Source of the DNA: Neolecta irregularis DAH-3
Taxonomy: Eukaryota > Ascomycota > Neolectomycetes > Neolectales > Neolectaceae
NCBI GenBank assembly: GCA_001929475.1
Contig: LXFE01004245.1
Span: 142 to 51,270, forward strand
Direction: 5' to 3'
DNA length: 51,129 nt
The notes beneath the pieces are model-generated. The model saw only the letters and a list, made by a program, of their open reading frames with translations. It was not told the origin of the DNA and ran no database searches. The position numbers were made by a program, and so were the translations under genes. Below, piece after piece: positions 21,875-33,767 of the stretch. How positions within the stretch are numbered: the stretch's first letter is position 1; the number at the start of each line of letters is the position of its first letter.

Positions 21875-24800
21875 CTATATCGATGAGTTGGAGCGTTTAT
21901 TTTTCACTTCCGATTGGCTTGCTTTAGACGATAGCATCGATTGGTTTTGGAGATGGCTAGGTTTCTGAATCCTCTTTTTCTTCAGGGTTCTATGCCCCGC
22001 CTTTGTAAGCTCATCGTCTGATGAAATTTCGTGGACCAGGATGGGGCTCTCGATATTTGCTTTGGATCTTGATGCAGGAGGCACTTGTTCTGCCAGGATT
22101 GGTGAAAAGTTTTGGGGAGAAGAAGTTGGCGATACCGGCCAGGATGGTATTTCAGGTTGAGTGACCGGATCTTCCAGATTTCCCTTTTCTTTCATACTGA
22201 CTTTAGGAAGTTTGTCAACTTGTTGCGGGGAAGCCTGGGAAAATTCCTGAATCTGAACATCACTGTTGTCTTCCTCACTGCTCTCAGCCAAACTTTGTTT
22301 TGGTTTCTTTCGATCTCGAGGGTTAGAATCCGAATTTGTTTCCTGGTTGCCAAGACTCTCGATCATTGCTCGGATTGATTCCCGCTTCATTTCGATCTCA
22401 TGGATCTCCCATGATTCGTGATTTCGCTCGGCATTCTTTTTATCTTGGTGAGCAAGGAGTTCCTGAATACATTCTTCCGGTCTTTTGAGGAACTTTTCAA
22501 CGTAATGTAGAAGATAAACACCGCAGTCGCAAAAGTTGTTTTGACCAGGAACCTGGATATTAGTGTTATTGGACTATGACATTGTTACCTTGGCGTGGTA
22601 TCCAGCTATAACTTCAGGGTCTATCGTCATTCCTCTTTTCTCGAGTGCTTCGGCGACAAGATAGTCACGAAGAGTCTTAATCGTCGGACTATGTTGACCA
22701 CCGAGAGAATCAAATACCAGAATTAGGGGTCTATGAATAAGTCACAATTCTTCAAATTTGGACTTGCGTATTGGATTTAATTTTACCACTAACATCTCGA
22801 ATTCCATAGATTTTAGATTTGCTTGCAGTTCCTGGATTCAGTTCTTTTATCATGGAGCTCTGAGATCTCTTTTTCGAAATAGGGTTGTCATTTTTTGGAG
22901 AGAAAGTAATGTCGAATTCTGGCGGAATCTCAAGTTGAGATGATTCATTCCCAGATTTGCTGTTATCCGTAGTATTCTCGTTGAGATTGACCGCCCTTAT
23001 AGATGCAGCCAAACTTTGATTGTAGACACCAATGTCGCTTCGTATGATTTCATGATTTTCCATTGGCGTTGCATTCCGGTTTTCCCGGTCTCCGTCGCTC
23101 TCATTATCCATTTCTCCAATTTTCTTCATCTGTTCAAAACCACTAGCAGCTGGTATCACATCGGCTGCTCTATCTGTGATAATATCAATATCTATCTTGT
23201 CTTCATCGGGCACACTTGGTGCCTTGGTCGGTGTGAAACAATTAGAGAGACTAGTGGTGTCATCAGCTTTTTCGGGAGCCTTCTCTTCTAAAGATTTGCA
23301 ATCGACTATTTCTCAATTTTACCGAGAGAGTACATACTCACATTTTTCCAGAGTATAACGAGCCGCGGTGTCCATGTTGCAGATAATCGCTAGGTACCAA
23401 TGCAAACTGCAATTAGTAAGACTGAGACACAAAAGAGATAACCTTTCATTCACCGGAACGACAATATATTTGGTAGCGAAGAGATCAACGTTTCCTTTCT
23501 TGGTCCATTTTCTAACGTTTGCGTGGCCCACTTTCTTCCTGAATGTCATAAAAAGGCAGAAAGAAAGGGAACTAACCCCTCTTTATCCCGCTGCGTCAAT
23601 CTTTTATAAAAGAAGGTATTAAAACAATAAAACTCGCGACCAGTGGGATCTATGGATCGAGGTGGCTCTTGACTCTGGGCATTTTGGAGTAAAAGTCTAG
23701 AGTGAGAATGGTTTAATCGAGATCGCACTTTAAATAAAAATCGATGATCGTGTCATTGAGAAATTCACCTTCATCGAGTCGCTCCAGGTCATCTGACATT
23801 ATAGTGATTGAATCTTTGCCTTCCTTGGGGAATGTTGCAATACTGAAAGCATTACTTTAACTTATGGATGATAGCGTACGGTACTGATAAAGATAATTGC
23901 CGCTTAGGCACACGTTCAGTCCTCTCGGTTTGTTTCAATGCCTTCTTCCGCCGGCTATTGTAAAGTTTAAGTCTAAGGTCATATGAAGCTTCAGGTGAGA
24001 AAGCGATACACTGGTTTTCTCTCCTTCTTTTTTGATTCATCCGTGATCAAAGTTCGCTTGTAATCAGGTTTTAATTCGTCCTTGAGATCAGTTGAAATTT
24101 TTCGAGTCGCAGTTTGGAAATATTTAGAAGCAACATTTGCACGAGAGATGACCTCTGCACGCTCGCGACTTGAACTGGTTTTCCGGAAAGTCGGTAGGGG
24201 CGTATTGGTAGCTGCATTTCCTGGCTTTTGTGACTGGGGGAGTGTCGGTAGTAGTGACAAATCTTCTTTCATTCCAGTGATATAAGTGTTTTTACAAGTC
24301 TCCAGCGCAACACGGTGTTGATATTCACTGTTTCTCTCAATAATCAATATTAAAACGGGACATACTCCAAGTTTCGAATAGGGATTTTAAAGTTTATATT
24401 TTGAAATGCCGCAACCACATTTTCCGTATCGTCAGGGTTGAAAAAGTAAAAGATAGTCTTTCCTGGGCCAGGGAGCGCGGCTAACCGGTTTAAATTGACC
24501 AACTGAAAGCAATCATACACCGCCGAGCGCGCAAATCACATTTCAAGAACGTCTCTTTGGGAGAATACTGCGATTAACTAAATTTGTGATGAGTGAGCAT
24601 ACGCTGATTGAGCTGCATTCATCCATTGTCACACAGAGCAATTCCAATGGAAGGTTCTTGAGATTCAAAACGAGATGGTCGTTTCCAATGACCAAGGACG
24701 TGCCTTGGCGTTTCCAATAATACATCGCTTTGCATTGAAACTTTTCGATTCGAACTGATATCTCGCCTTTATGATTTCCCTCTTCATTAATAGATGAACG

Positions 24801-25359
24801 TTGAAAATGATGTACTAAACGGTTCAGAGATGGGGAATTATTATCAGAAACGTCAGTTTTCTTTCTGGGTTTGACTGATTCTCTGTTCACCAACATATTT
24901 GCCAAGCCGACAAGCGCGGGATTGGGATGGACCTTGATGGTCAAAGGGGACTTTTCGGATGTTTGTAAAGCGACTGGGGGTGCAGATTCTTCCTCTATAG
25001 AATTCTTTCTTAAACGAGACGGACTTGCCCGAGCATCATTCTTTAGCGAGAATTCATTTCTAGAGCGACCAGCTGGTTGACGTGATGTCAATCCTTCTTT
25101 ATTCATTGCTTTTAAACTTTAGCTCAAGTACTTGACGAACAGAGAGAGTACCACTCATGCTATGTCTAGCTTTATCTCCAAGTAAACCCAGATTCTTTTG
25201 ACCGTTCCAATTATTTACAGGTCCGTAACTTCCTCCGCCAAAGCTCTTCCTGGTTAATCTTTTCTTTTTCTTTCAAATTTTCAGTATGTTAAACCGTATA
25301 TTATCATACGTTTTGCTCTTGCACCGTTTCAAAATGTCGGTCGTGGATAGGCTGAGCAT
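21875..25359 (-). CDS. ULP2: Ulp2-type SUMO protease (peptidase C48)
   Basis: Removes SUMO and trims poly-SUMO chains in the nucleus. The catalytic module shows LDEGEFLNDTIIDFYLK, EFYCFNTFFYKRLTQ, a Trp-Thr-Lys segment before VDLFATKYIVVPVNE, the His in HWYLAII, the Asp in LILVFDSLGGQHSPTIKTL and the nucleophile Cys in PGQNNFCDCGVYLLHYVEKF. A long N-terminal regulatory part includes a PH-like region (KFQCKAMYYWKRQGT, VIGNDHLVLNLKNL). The C-terminal tail is acidic, with SSDDEL and SSEEDNSDVQI that look like SUMO-interacting motifs. Splicing by the short-intron rule (about 52 and 43 nt) extends the start to an ATG at 25359 (MLSLSTTDILKRCKSK, then GGGSYGPVNNW) beyond the ATG at 25106. Many short introns cut the middle. 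The 3' end is slightly uncertain. Confidence 0.9.
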
Positions 25360-25797
25360 CGCTCATTGCAAGTCTTCTAATCATATCAGTGCCAAAGAAA
25401 CCAATAGTCCTTGATACCTGTGGAAAGAAGCCGGTGGCGGCAGTAAACTTAAAGATCTTTTCAAATGTGTGTTGGAGTCATTCAAAACAGGCACCTATAA
25501 TATCAAGAGGGGATTTCTAGAAATGTCGAACCATGATAACTTGATCTTCTTTATCGGGGTCTTTACAAGAAGTTATTTCTTGCCCATGTCCCATCATCCA
25601 AATTATCCATGAAGTAAGATTTCCGCTTACGAGTCAATCCGGTTCAAGATATCAGACGCAACAATATTGAAAAAAGAGCTTTTTAATCAATCACTCGAGA
25701 GTATCAACCGAAAGACCAAGTAGATGTATGAGGTGGATATTGGTGGTTGGGGTAAAAACTGCTCTAGGCATTATCATCCGATCAACCAACAACTGTT
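25360..25797. other. Divergent promoter region
   Basis: 438 bp between the Ulp2 and p24 start codons. Minus-strand codons remain open for about 38 residues just upstream of the Ulp2 start in another frame, but no conserved protein is seen. It is probably promoter and 5' UTR. Confidence 0.45.
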
Positions 25798-26523
25798 ATG
25801 GCAACCCTATCGATACACCCAACCATCTTTTTGGCGATTCTTTTATATTTCGCATGTCCTGCATGGGCTACTACATTGACATATCAATTGGAAGCGAACG
25901 AACGCGCATGTTTCTTCACCCAAGTCCAAAACGGCGGAGAGAAAATCGCCTTTTATTTCGCTGTACCTTGACCACCAATTTATTTCTTCTAATATTAAAA
26001 GGTTCAATCTGGAGGTGCATTTGATATCGACTATGAAGTTTCTGGACCAGACCACGAAATGATATTGCAAGGCACCAAGGAGCGACAAGGCGATTACGTG
26101 TTCACCGCCAAAAAACCAGGAGAATATACATTTTGTTTTTCAAACGATATGTCTACATTTGCCCAAAAACTAGTCGATTTCGAAATCACGGTATGTAACT
26201 TTACAGCAAGACTAATCGGTGCGATACAGGTTGAAAATGAACCTCGAGCAGAGTTACCCGCAAAACCAGCGTCTACGTCTGAACAACCAAGTTTAGTTGA
26301 AGAAAGTATTTTCAAGATATCAGGACATTTATCCCATATCTCTCGAAACCAAAAGTACTTTAGAACCCGAGAAAACAGGAATTTCAGCACGGTTAGATCA
26401 ACTGAAAGTCGAGTATTCACTTTCTCACTGCTCGAGTCTTGTTTAATGGTCGCTTCGTCAGTTTTACAAGTATTCATAGTCCGCACGTTTTTCTCTACGC
26501 GAACTAGAAAGGGATACGTATAA
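25798..26523 (+). CDS. p24 family cargo receptor (emp24/gp25L)
   Basis: Type I membrane protein of COPII/COPI vesicles that sorts GPI-anchored and other cargo. The cleavable signal MATLSIHPTIFLAILLYFAC is followed by a GOLD domain. Its two Cys are in ERACFFTQVQNGGEKIAFYF and GEYTFCFSNDMSTFAQKLVD, with VSGPDHEMIL between. A coiled neck follows, then a single membrane helix (FSLLESCLMVASSVLQVFIV) and a short tail FFSTRTRKGYV. Two introns of 39 and 40 nt are required. The tail lacks a classic KKxx but has basic residues plus a Phe-Phe pair, which suggests the gamma (Erp3/Erp4-like) subfamily; that finer placement is tentative. Confidence 0.88.
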
Positions 26524-26691
26524 GAGCAAGGGTCGCCATTCAGTCGGTAGCTTAGCGCGTAAAAAATCGTACAAGATACTGTTTTGATTTGAAATATATA
26601 TATGTTTTGAACGATTTTCTTCACACCAACGACAAAAGAAAAGCAAAACAAAAGGGGGCGTGGCGAATTTTACATACACGAATTCCCAGGG

Positions 26692-29600
26692 TTAATTTCG
26701 AATATGGATTGCAGCACGGTCTGCGTATCGACTACTTTTATATTTATCCACGTGATCGAGACCCAAGAAATCGGTCGATTCAGTGAATCTGTCCCATAAC
26801 AAATCATCTAAAGGCGTAAGCGAACTGAGGTGAATAGTTAACAGTACCGTCTTCGAGGTAGTCTAATTTTCCAAAAGACGAAGAATGTACAACCGTAAAT
26901 TTAATTCTAGAGAATTCCTTTTCATCAAATTTAGTACGGTTTTGTAACCGTCGTTTAGTATCTTTGAATAATTCACCCTACAACATTAACTCATGTGAAA
27001 TCTATTCAAGAGAGGCACTTGAACTACGGGGAAATTAAACGGTACGCCATGCGTCCTGGAAACTTCCTTTTGAAAATGAAAGCAACGAATTTGTCGAACA
27101 AGTTGCGTCGATTCCAAAACTTGGTCGTCGTGGTCTCCAAATTCGATGTACAGCATTTGCTGTTCAATAATACCCGATAAAGGAGTCTCCAAAGCAAGTT
27201 GTTTGAAGAGTTTGTTGCTTTGCACATCATATACTTTGAAAAAGGCATCACTTGGGGAAACGTCGAGACCAAGTTTCTCAGTCATCGCTTGGACGGCATC
27301 AGTCACACTTCCATTTTTCGAAACTAAAACGTCGACGTGTTCCTAGAGTTAACACACACACGAGTAAATCACAGAGTACTTCTTTAGAAAGACCTTTGGG
27401 TAAAAAGACAAGTCTCATGTACCTCTTTGTTTCAAATTCATCAAGAGGCATAGCTAAAACTTCATAGTAAAGCATAGGCAAAATAGGCTGCAAATAATTA
27501 GGTTGGAGGATCTGTTGTAACGTGGTAGTAGGCGATTTTTTAATAACCTTCGAAGGATGATAATTCGTGCCAGCGGCATTTGTAAACCGAAGAAACGCAG
27601 GATCGACATCAAGTTGTTCAGCAACTTTATTCGCCACCTACCGTTGAATATTTTGCGCGGGTGTGACGTACGGCGTTGTAGTACATTTTTTTGTTTAATG
27701 CAAGAGTAAATTCTTCAAGACGATCGCCGTCGACGAAACGTGGTTTAAACCAAACAGTCACCCGATTAATCAGGAAATCATAAAATTGAGGAGCAAGAGT
27801 AAACTTTGCATCTTTTTGAAGCATTAGAGTTCTAAACGTCAGATTGTAATAAAAGGAAATAATACTCCTCGTCTGGCAATATCTGTTGAAAACAAATGAT
27901 GTCCCCATCTTGCAACTCGGCTTCATAAAATGACGATTTCAAATTAAGCGGCTCGATCATCCCCGGTTTAATTTCCTATTCTTAATCCAGAATCAAGAAG
28001 AGTTACCTCGAATATTTTAATAGGGGTGGTATCAGGCCAGTCAAGGGCTTTCTTGGCCTTTATAGCGAAATCACCAATATGTGACATACGATTGACATAA
28101 AATGAACCAAAGCCAAATAAACGTTGTTCAACCACATCAAAACATTTGCAGAAAATCAAGATATTTTGATGATTTATGGAACCGTTGGTTTGCCATTGTT
28201 CTTCGAGTGGCATAGTTTCAAGCCACAATCGTAATTCTACTCGACCGTTTGTCAACCGATTAGCCAAAGTCTCCATCGCTAAAGTTAGCCTGAATAAACC
28301 AAAGACATACTAGAGTCATCTTCAGAGTCCAAGATGGGAATATCAGGACGAACAGTTTTATTCTGCCGATTAACACAAATCCAGAACCGAAATTTGAGCG
28401 AGGATAAATCGCATTCTTGTTCAAATCGTTGTTTAAATTGGAGAAAAGTAGACACTTTGGGTACTTTGAATTTTAGCGCAAGACTAGTTTCTGAATTATT
28501 CTCCGAATCTTCGAGAAGACCGAGATCGAATCCTTGATGTTGTTTGAAATGAACGAGTTGGAGGACTCGAACGGACATGAATAAATGCGCTTCTTCTTTT
28601 TCTTTACGGCGGGCTTCACTAGCGATTCGTTCTTGTTCAAGTCGTTGTTCTATAATTAAAAAGAAATACATCGTGAGGAAATACTCAGATGAGCTGGAAT
28701 ATCGTTTTCGGTCACGGGAGAGAGGACCTTGTCGATGTAATGCTCCCTGATATAAACGAGCATGTAAGCGTTTGAATAACGTTTATTTGTGATATTGCGA
28801 TTAAAGGTATGACGCATAAGGGATTGGGTATTCGCGCTCAAAGGACCGTCTCCTCCGAAATTATCATCGAATACTTCAGCCATGGTAGCTCTGGTGACTC
28901 TATCATCGTCATATTTAAACCACTGGCCGTCTTTGTCTGGTTTGACGAGGGCGTAGTAATGACCGCCATGGAGATCTCCGCTATGAACGAGAACACTAGT
29001 TTTAGCAACGATTTAAAAATGCATACCCGTAGAGTTTATATTTAAAAGGAAAATCTTGCTCTGTTTCTGGTCTGACGAATGCGTCGAGGTCTATTTCAGC
29101 GGGAAATTCGTGGCGATCGTTTATTTTTATCATTGTATCTTTGATCATGTCGTACTCGAAGCGTTTGAGCTGCAGATGAAGGACGGGGGGAAGGTCTAGA
29201 AAGATGACGCCTTTTTTTGCGTCTTGCAAGCCAAAGCCTTCGGCAAAGTACTTGTTGTCTCCGTCCAAGGTTTCTACTTGGATGTAGTCTCTAAAGGACT
29301 CGAGGAGGTCCTTCATGCCTTTGACATTGAGTTGGATGTCTTTATTAGCGAGGAATGGCAAAATGGGTACCCCAAAAGTCTTCAGCTCTGGAGGATTCAA
29401 AGTCTACGTTTACGCATTTGATAAAGCTCTTCATTTTGCCGACAAACAGTTTAGCGAGGGCGTTTTCAGCGACGGTGTTTTTCATTTTTCCTTCGAGGTT
29501 GTCTTGGAGGACTCTGTTGAATTCCTGGACGTCGTGCTGCATGAAGGAGTCTAGGGAGTCCCAGCCAAAGGATCTTGTTAGTTCAGTGGTGCCTACTGAT

Positions 29601-30623
29601 TCTGAAGAGGATTGCAAGAGATAGAAGACGCGCTGGAGGGCGAGGGCGATGCTGTTTGTGGGTTCGTCCTTGTCTGTGGGGATTTGAAAGACGGCCTTGC
29701 GAAACATGTTTGTGTAGTAGAGCGACTGGAGGATGGAGTTCATGTAGCAGGTCGCGCCCTGGTTTCTGAGGCCTACGTGGCCGGTTTCGTGTTTTGAGCT
29801 GTAGCTAGAGGGTGAGGGTGGGGGGACTGGGTAGGGATATATACTCTTTGAAGTCGTGCCAGAGGATGCCTGTGGGGTCGTGGACCACGCGGACAAAGGT
29901 GGAGAGGTTTATTTTCTCGCCGGCGAGCAGCGGGGGGGAGTGGTCATCGTCTGGGGCAAAGAGACGTTTTGCGTCGCAGAAGCGGGAGTAGCCCCAGTCT
30001 GTCTCGTCGAGGTGGAAGCGGTGGTGGGAGGCGACTAGGGTCAGCAGGGGGCGGGGCGGGACGGGTGGAGGATGCCTCCGATCTTGATGGCAGCGGGCTG
30101 GGAGGGGTTCCACAGGACGAAGAGGTACTGGACGCAGACGTGCCAGCCGGGGGGCGGGTTCTCTGGGGGCTCGACCTCGAGGAAGAGGGAGACGTTGTCA
30201 CCCGAGTTGTTTCCGAGGGGGAAGAGCATGGGGCGCCTGGGGCCGGTGAGCGGGGCGCAGGGCGGGCGGCATACCACTTGAGGCCGGCGGCGTCGAACTG
30301 GGGGCCGAGGACGCGCTTGTCGAGATTGCGCCAGCTGGGGATGTGCCAGGTGTGGGCGGCGAAGGCTTCTTCGCGCAGGTCTGGCGGCAGCGGCATGTGG
30401 ATGCGGGCGAAGCGGGCAGCGTCGTCGGGGCCGACGTGCGGGGCGGCGACGGTGTCTGGGTCGGCGGCGGGGTCTTGGTCTGGGTCTGGGTCTGTGTCTG
30501 GGACGGCGTCTGGGTCTGGGACGGTGTCTGGGTCTGCGCCGGCGGGCGAGTCGAGGGCCATGGGCACGGTGTCGCTGTCGGGGGCCTGCAGTCAGCGCGG
30601 GCAGCAGCGGGGCGAACCAGCAT
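26692..30623 (-). CDS. UBP15: MATH-domain ubiquitin hydrolase, Ubp15/USP7 family
   Basis: Deubiquitinase of the USP7 family. It has an acidic Asp/Pro repeat at the N-terminus and a MATH domain (HTWHIPSWRNLDKRVLG, FPLGNNSGDNVSLFLEVE, HHRFHLDETDWGYSRF). The USP core has its Cys box in VGLRNQGATCYMNSILQSLY, then GWDSLDSFMQHDVQEFNRVL and the His box in VHSGDLHGGHYYALVKPDKD. C-terminal ubiquitin-like domains follow to LGLDHVDKYKSSRYADRAAI and a final IRN. The true stop at 26692 appears only after removing a 40-nt intron near 26806-26845. A 32-nt intron (30586-30617) gives the start MLAPDSDTVPMALDS at 30623. An intron at 30035-30075 appears to use a GC donor. The 5' third (to about 29.4 kb) is far richer in GC than the rest. 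Confidence 0.94.
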
Positions 30624-30905
30624 GGTGGTCTGGCGGTGCTGTTCAGTCCTCTGTCTATCGTCCTCTGTCCTCTGTCTGTCCTCTCTCTATCTCGTCCTCT
30701 GTCCTCTGTCTGTCCTCTCTCTATCTCTTCTATCTCCTCTGTCTCCTCTATCGTCCTCTGTCTCCTCTATCGTCCTCTCTCTGTCTCCTCTATCCCGTCC
30801 TCTGTCCTATCCTATCCCGTCCTCTATCCTCTCCCACTACATCCACCACACATCCACCACTACATCCCATCCGCCATCCCTGTCCTACTACATCCCACCC
30901 ACCCA
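30624..30905. promoter_or_regulatory. Bidirectional promoter with pyrimidine-rich repeats
   Basis: 282 bp between the divergent UBP15 and SNW1 start codons. From about 30646 to 30836 the plus strand is nearly all C and T. It is built of irregular repeats of CCTCTGTC, CTATCTC and TATCGTCCTCTGTC. Such tracts can exclude nucleosomes, form H-DNA or bind GAGA-type factors. It is the centre of the GC-rich island at 29.5-31.6 kb. Confidence 0.7.
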
Positions 30906-32504
30906 ATGACCACCGCTGCTCCCCCCTACGGCCATAGAGCTGCCTGGCGCCCCCTCGCCCACGACCACTATGCCGACGGCGGCAGCTTCCCCGAAATCCC
31001 CGCCGTCCAGTATCCCCTCGACATGGGCCGCTCCCACTCCGCCTCCTCCGGCGCTGCCCTCACCCTCCAGCTCGACCGCCACGGCCATGTCAAGTACGAC
31101 GCTATCGCCTCCCACGGCCACGCCCCCTCCCGCATCGTCCAGGCCTCCTTCAAAGACCTCGTCCCCCTCAGACAGCGCGCTGACATCGGCGACATCTCCC
31201 TCGACAGGCCTGCCCCAGACCTCGTCCTCGCCCAGACAAACAAGACCAGAGACGCCCTCTACAAGCTCGTCTCCGCCCAGCTGGCCGCCGCAAACCCTAA
31301 AAACATCCCCGCCCCCGCCAGCAATGATCCCACCTTTATCAGATACACCCCCAGCAACCAGATGGGCGAGCCCAACGACGTCAACCACCAGCAGCGCATA
31401 ATAAAATTGGTAAACAAACACCACGATCCAATGGAACCGCCAAAATTCAGGCACAAAAAGATCCCCCGTGGCCCCGGCTCCCCCCCTCCACCCCTCTTGG
31501 TACTACCACAATCTTCACGTCTAACCTCCAGCGCTCCCCCCCTCGCAAACTCACCGCGGCCGAACAGCAAGACTGGATTATTCCTCCATGTATTTCAAAC
31601 TGGAAAAACCCCAAAGGCTACACAATCCCCCTCGATAAACGTCTAGCCGCAGACGGCCGTGGCCTCCAAGACGTTCAAATAAATGACAATTTCGCAAAAC
31701 TCTCAGAAGCCCTGTTTACCGCTGACCGCCACGCCAGAGAAGAAGTCCGCCAGCGTGCCGCCATGCAACAAAAACTCGCCCAAAAGGAAAAAGCAACAAA
31801 AGAAGACCATCTCCGTTCCCTCGCCCAGAAAGCCCGTCAAGACCGGTATTCCTCCTTTTTCTTTTCATTCTGATTTACCAGACTCGCTGCATCGCCTCGT
31901 TCAGATTCAGATTCAGGGGACGAAAAAGGTGCCCGCGAACGCCAGCAGCTCCGTCTCGAACGAAGACGAGACGCCGAGCGCCAAATGCGAATGTCACGGA
32001 TGGGCGCCGAACAAAAACTAAAAGCCCTAGCCCGCGAACAACAACGTGACATTTCAGAAAAAATAGCACTCGGTCTTGCGAGACCCAGTAACGACAAAGA
32101 AGCAATGTTTGATGCACGTCTATTCAATCAATCAGGCGGTCTCGATTCAGGATTCAAAGACGATGAATCGTATTCTACCTATGATAAACCACTATTCGCA
32201 GCACAAGCCGTTGCGCAAAGTATTTACCGGCCAAAACCCCAACAAGAAGACGACGACGAAGAAACGTCGTTGGAGAAAGTAACCTCTGGAGCTCGTTTTG
32301 AAGTCCTTGGAAAACCTCAAAAGGGATTCGCGGCATCTGATACCGCCCAGGTAACTATCACTAGCGAAATATTGTTGACCTGTTTTATAGCCTAGAGATG
32401 GCCCTGTTCAGTTTGAAAAAGATATAAATGATCCTTTTGGTGTTGATGCCTTTTTAAAGGAAGCACAACAAGGTAATACACGCAAGAAACAAAGAATTGA
32501 ATGA
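30906..32504 (+). CDS. PRP45: Pre-mRNA splicing factor Prp45/SNW1 (SKIP)
   Basis: Core spliceosome component in the Prp19-associated group, also a transcription coregulator. From the ATG at 30906: YGHRAAWRPLAHDHYADGG, the SKIP segment FIRYTPSNQ and KLVNKHHDPMEPPKFRHKKI. The SNW hallmark follows: RSPPRKLTAAEQQDWIIPPC then ISNWKNPKGYTIPLDKRLAA. Next are KLSEALFTADRHAREEVRQR, RMSRMGAEQK, IALGLARP, MFDARLFNQSGGLDSGF and a C-terminus DPFGVDAFLKEA ending KKQRIE. Introns of about 32, 36 and 40 nt fit. Codons are C-rich at third positions up to about 31.5 kb, then AT-rich. It converges with MORG1. Confidence 0.96.
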
Positions 32505-32566
32505 AAAGATTTTGTATCCCTAGATATTTGTCAACTTTTTCCCACATATTTTATTGTCTGATTAAT

Positions 32567-32690
32567 CGTACCGTCCACTGATTCTCATACCGTCCGCAAT
32601 CTGATTCTCATACCATCCGCAATCTGATTCTAATCATACCAGTCCGCAATCTGATTCTCATACCACCCGCAATCTCATTCTTGGTCTATT
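32567..32690. repeat. About five copies of a 23-bp repeat
   Basis: The unit CCGTCCGCAATCTGATTCTC ending ATA recurs about every 23-26 bp, with small substitutions and one 3-bp insertion. It occupies most of the 196-bp gap between the SNW1 and MORG1 stop codons, so it is probably transcribed in one or both 3' UTRs. Confidence 0.9.
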
Positions 32691-32700
32691 AATTCATTTA

Positions 32701-33767
32701 TCAGTTAGCCTCCCAAACAATCACCGACCCATCCGTCGCACAACTAAGCATCTGATTCCTTTCCGCATGAAAATCAACACACGCAATTATTTTCCCATCA
32801 TGGGCTTTAATTTGATGGATGATACTTGCATCCAGATAATCCCAAATAAAAATTTGTCCGTCTTCGCTTCCACTGATTATATACCCTTCATCTATACCTG
32901 CAAAACATGACCGTACGCGGTAAGTCGTGTTTGTATGGCCTAGAAACGTTTGTAAGAGCCCCCCTGTCGATTTATCAAAGAGACGTAATTGCGAGTTTAA
33001 TGTTGCTATTAACAATGTTTTTGAATCAGATGATTGTTTAAGACAGGTTATGGGTTCTGAAGAAATTAGGTTTGAATAAAAGAAACATGATCGCGTACGG
33101 CCTATAAAGTCGGTAGTTAACTGGCCCATACGTAAATCATATGTTCGAAGTTTCCCATCAACAGATCTAAGCCTTGAGGGTGAAAAACGAGGGGTGGGTA
33201 TACCCCGTAACAAGTTCATGTCCAACAACTTGCAGCGATGTTATACTATCCTTTGCATCATCTATAGTCTGTATAGGAACCCTAGACTGCGACCTCCCAG
33301 ATTAACAATGGCAAAAGAGAAGAATATATACTTGCAATCCCAGAGTTTGACAGTAGCGTCAAAAGACCCGCTTATCACCACCGACGCTTCCTCGTTTAAA
33401 TCAACGGCATTAACTCGCGAGAAATGGCCTGTAAATCTACGAAGAGTAGATCCACTCAACACATCCCAAAGAAATACCTAACCAATCAATCAACTCTTCA
33501 TATCTAAGAAACGGGATATGGTACAGTTTTATCGCCGCCGCAACTAGCGAATTTGGAATTATCTTTAGCAACGATAATATCAAGGATTTCCCAACCGTGA
33601 GCCGAATAAGTTTTTATTTTAGACCCGGTAGATGGATTCCAAAGTGTGATTGTCCGATCACTGCCCCCACTTAGACAGTATTGGCCCGATGTGTTATATT
33701 TAACTACATGGATCAACGTTCCTGGATTTTTTGTTAAAATTCGGTGGGGTTGTGTCGGTAGCGACAT
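32701..33767 (-). CDS. WD40 protein MORG1/WDR83
   Basis: Seven-bladed WD40 scaffold. In animals WDR83 organises ERK modules and copurifies with spliceosomes. From MSLPTQPHRIL (33767) the repeats include YCLSGGSDRTITLWNPSTGS, KFASCGGDKTV, GSTLRRFTGHFSRVNAVDLN then EEASVVISGSFDATVKLWDC, the family-specific RVPIQTIDDAKDSITSLQV, GSVDGKLRTYDLRMGQLTTD and ISGSEDGQIFIWDYLD. It ends GSVIVWEAN. Introns of about 38, 37 and 42 nt were placed, plus one near 33480-33530. In-frame codons continue upstream to 33947 but look non-homologous, so the shorter start is chosen. It converges with the splicing factor gene SNW1. Confidence 0.9.

Noticed and set aside
26692-26806. UBP15 appears to lack its conserved C-terminus
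   Set aside because: A 40-nt intron hides it; after splicing the family-typical LGLDH...IRN ending appears and stops at 26692.
29400-31600. Chimeric assembly or horizontal transfer as the cause of the GC island
   Set aside because: Reading frames and family homology run unbroken through the GC transition in both genes, and the decay is gradual.
30198-31646. Long overlapping ORFs in all frames of the GC-rich island, such as 30636-31646 upstream of 30906
   Set aside because: They are GC-driven shadows; only the frames matching Ubp15 and SNW1 show conserved domains.
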